This document shows, one piece after another, positions 57,602 to 57,815 of a stretch of DNA of 57,815 bases (its first letter is position 1; the number at the start of each line of letters is the position of its first letter). The translations under genes were made by a program, and so were the position numbers. The stretch comes from a virus, in the IMG/VR virus record IMGVR_UViG_3300022602_002355, positions 1 to 57,815 of that record, one strand, 5' to 3'. Below the pieces are notes generated by a model. It made no database searches, was not told where the DNA came from, and saw only the letters and a program-made list of their open reading frames with translations.

Positions 57602-57815
57602 TGTCAAAAATTAAAGTGGCGGAGCTTTTTTACTCTATACAGGGAGAGGGTAGATATATGGGAGTGCCCAGTGTGTTCCTTAGAACATTTGGTTGCAATT
57701 TTACTTGTAAGGGCTTTGGTATGCCAAAAGGCGAACTAAGCGATGAGGCAGACACTATTGCACAAGTAGCATTCCATTACGACAAGTACGAACAATTACC
57801 ATTGGTTAGTACAGG
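57601..57815 (+). CDS. queE: QueE-like radical-SAM 7-carboxy-7-deazaguanine synthase, 5' part
   Basis: The 71 visible codons contain ELFYSIQGEGRYMGVPSVFL with RTFGCNFTCKGFGMPKGEL, the N-terminus of QueE (E-x-F-x-S/T-x-Q-G-E-G...G-x-P-x-x-F-x-R-x-x-G-C-N). The cluster motif starts C-x3-C but the expected third Cys two residues later is Phe, so the third ligand must come from beyond the window, as in QueE variants with longer spacing. QueE makes 7-carboxy-7-deazaguanine, the ring-contraction step of preQ0 synthesis. It completes folE, queD-like and dpdA-like as a pathway; queC is not in view. Confidence 0.78.
   Translation, partial: MSKIKVAELFYSIQGEGRYMGVPSVFLRTFGCNFTCKGFGMPKGELSDEADTIAQVAFHYDKYEQLPLVST

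Overview
The window is a segment of a large, strictly lytic T4-like myovirus of a Gram-negative, probably aquatic bacterium. Support for T4-like: homologues of the T4 replisome (family B DNA polymerase gp43, sliding clamp gp45, clamp loader gp44), a gp31-type co-chaperonin, and T4-like late promoters (core TAAATA) before virion and lysis genes. Support for a Gram-negative host: an inner/outer spanin pair with a lipoprotein. No integrase, repressor, CRISPR array, insertion sequence or tRNA gene was seen. Genes are tightly packed, mostly on the plus strand, often joined by ATGA or TAATG overlaps. Base composition is AT-rich.

Layout. 1-2020: end of a UV-damage endonuclease, a basic protein, a structured leader followed by an Fe/Mn superoxide dismutase, and a zinc-ribbon protein. 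2106-21484: about 19 kb of adhesin/tail-fibre genes, including a 2,968-residue protein, an Ig-like protein, two collagen-like Gly-Ala-Thr proteins and a subtilisin-like protease. 21516-25975: a mostly early block with a DnaE-like fragment, co-chaperonin, MazG-like enzyme, nucleotidyltransferase and clamp loader. 26047-28208: PhoH on the minus strand and two conserved unknowns. 28210-31819: lysis cassette (spanins, GH19 endolysin, 3-TM holin-like protein). 31880-35513: protein-quality-control genes (DnaJ, peptide deformylase, ClpA-like). 36213-43601: a virion protein, then a run of genes whose products begin with a T4-style capsid-targeting-like peptide, including two polymerase-beta-fold nucleotidyltransferases and a ligase-plus-adenylyltransferase fusion. 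43664-48634: DsbA-like protein, membrane protein, 2OG oxygenase, DNA polymerase and clamp. 48627-57815: a TGT/DpdA-like transglycosylase, QueD-like protein, FolE and the start of a QueE-like protein, with a glycosyltransferase, a sugar-nucleotide dehydrogenase and a phosphoribosyltransferase. This set points to 7-deazaguanine modification of the phage DNA.

Regulation reads directly from the DNA. Six sigma70-type promoters all have 17-bp spacers, and late promoters carry NNTAAATA. Three sigma70 promoters are interleaved with the terminator hairpin of the upstream operon, and three others or the same ones place the start codon at the predicted +1. The DNA polymerase gene is preceded by two copies of a hairpin with an 8-nt loop, resembling the T4 gene 43 translational operator.

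The strongest whole-window signal is compositional: by eye I found no GCAGC or GCTGC (GCWGC) anywhere, although GCAG and GCTG followed by A, G or T occur hundreds of times. Ala-Ala pairs are written GCG-GC or GCC-GC, which produces seven NotI octamers in AT-rich DNA.
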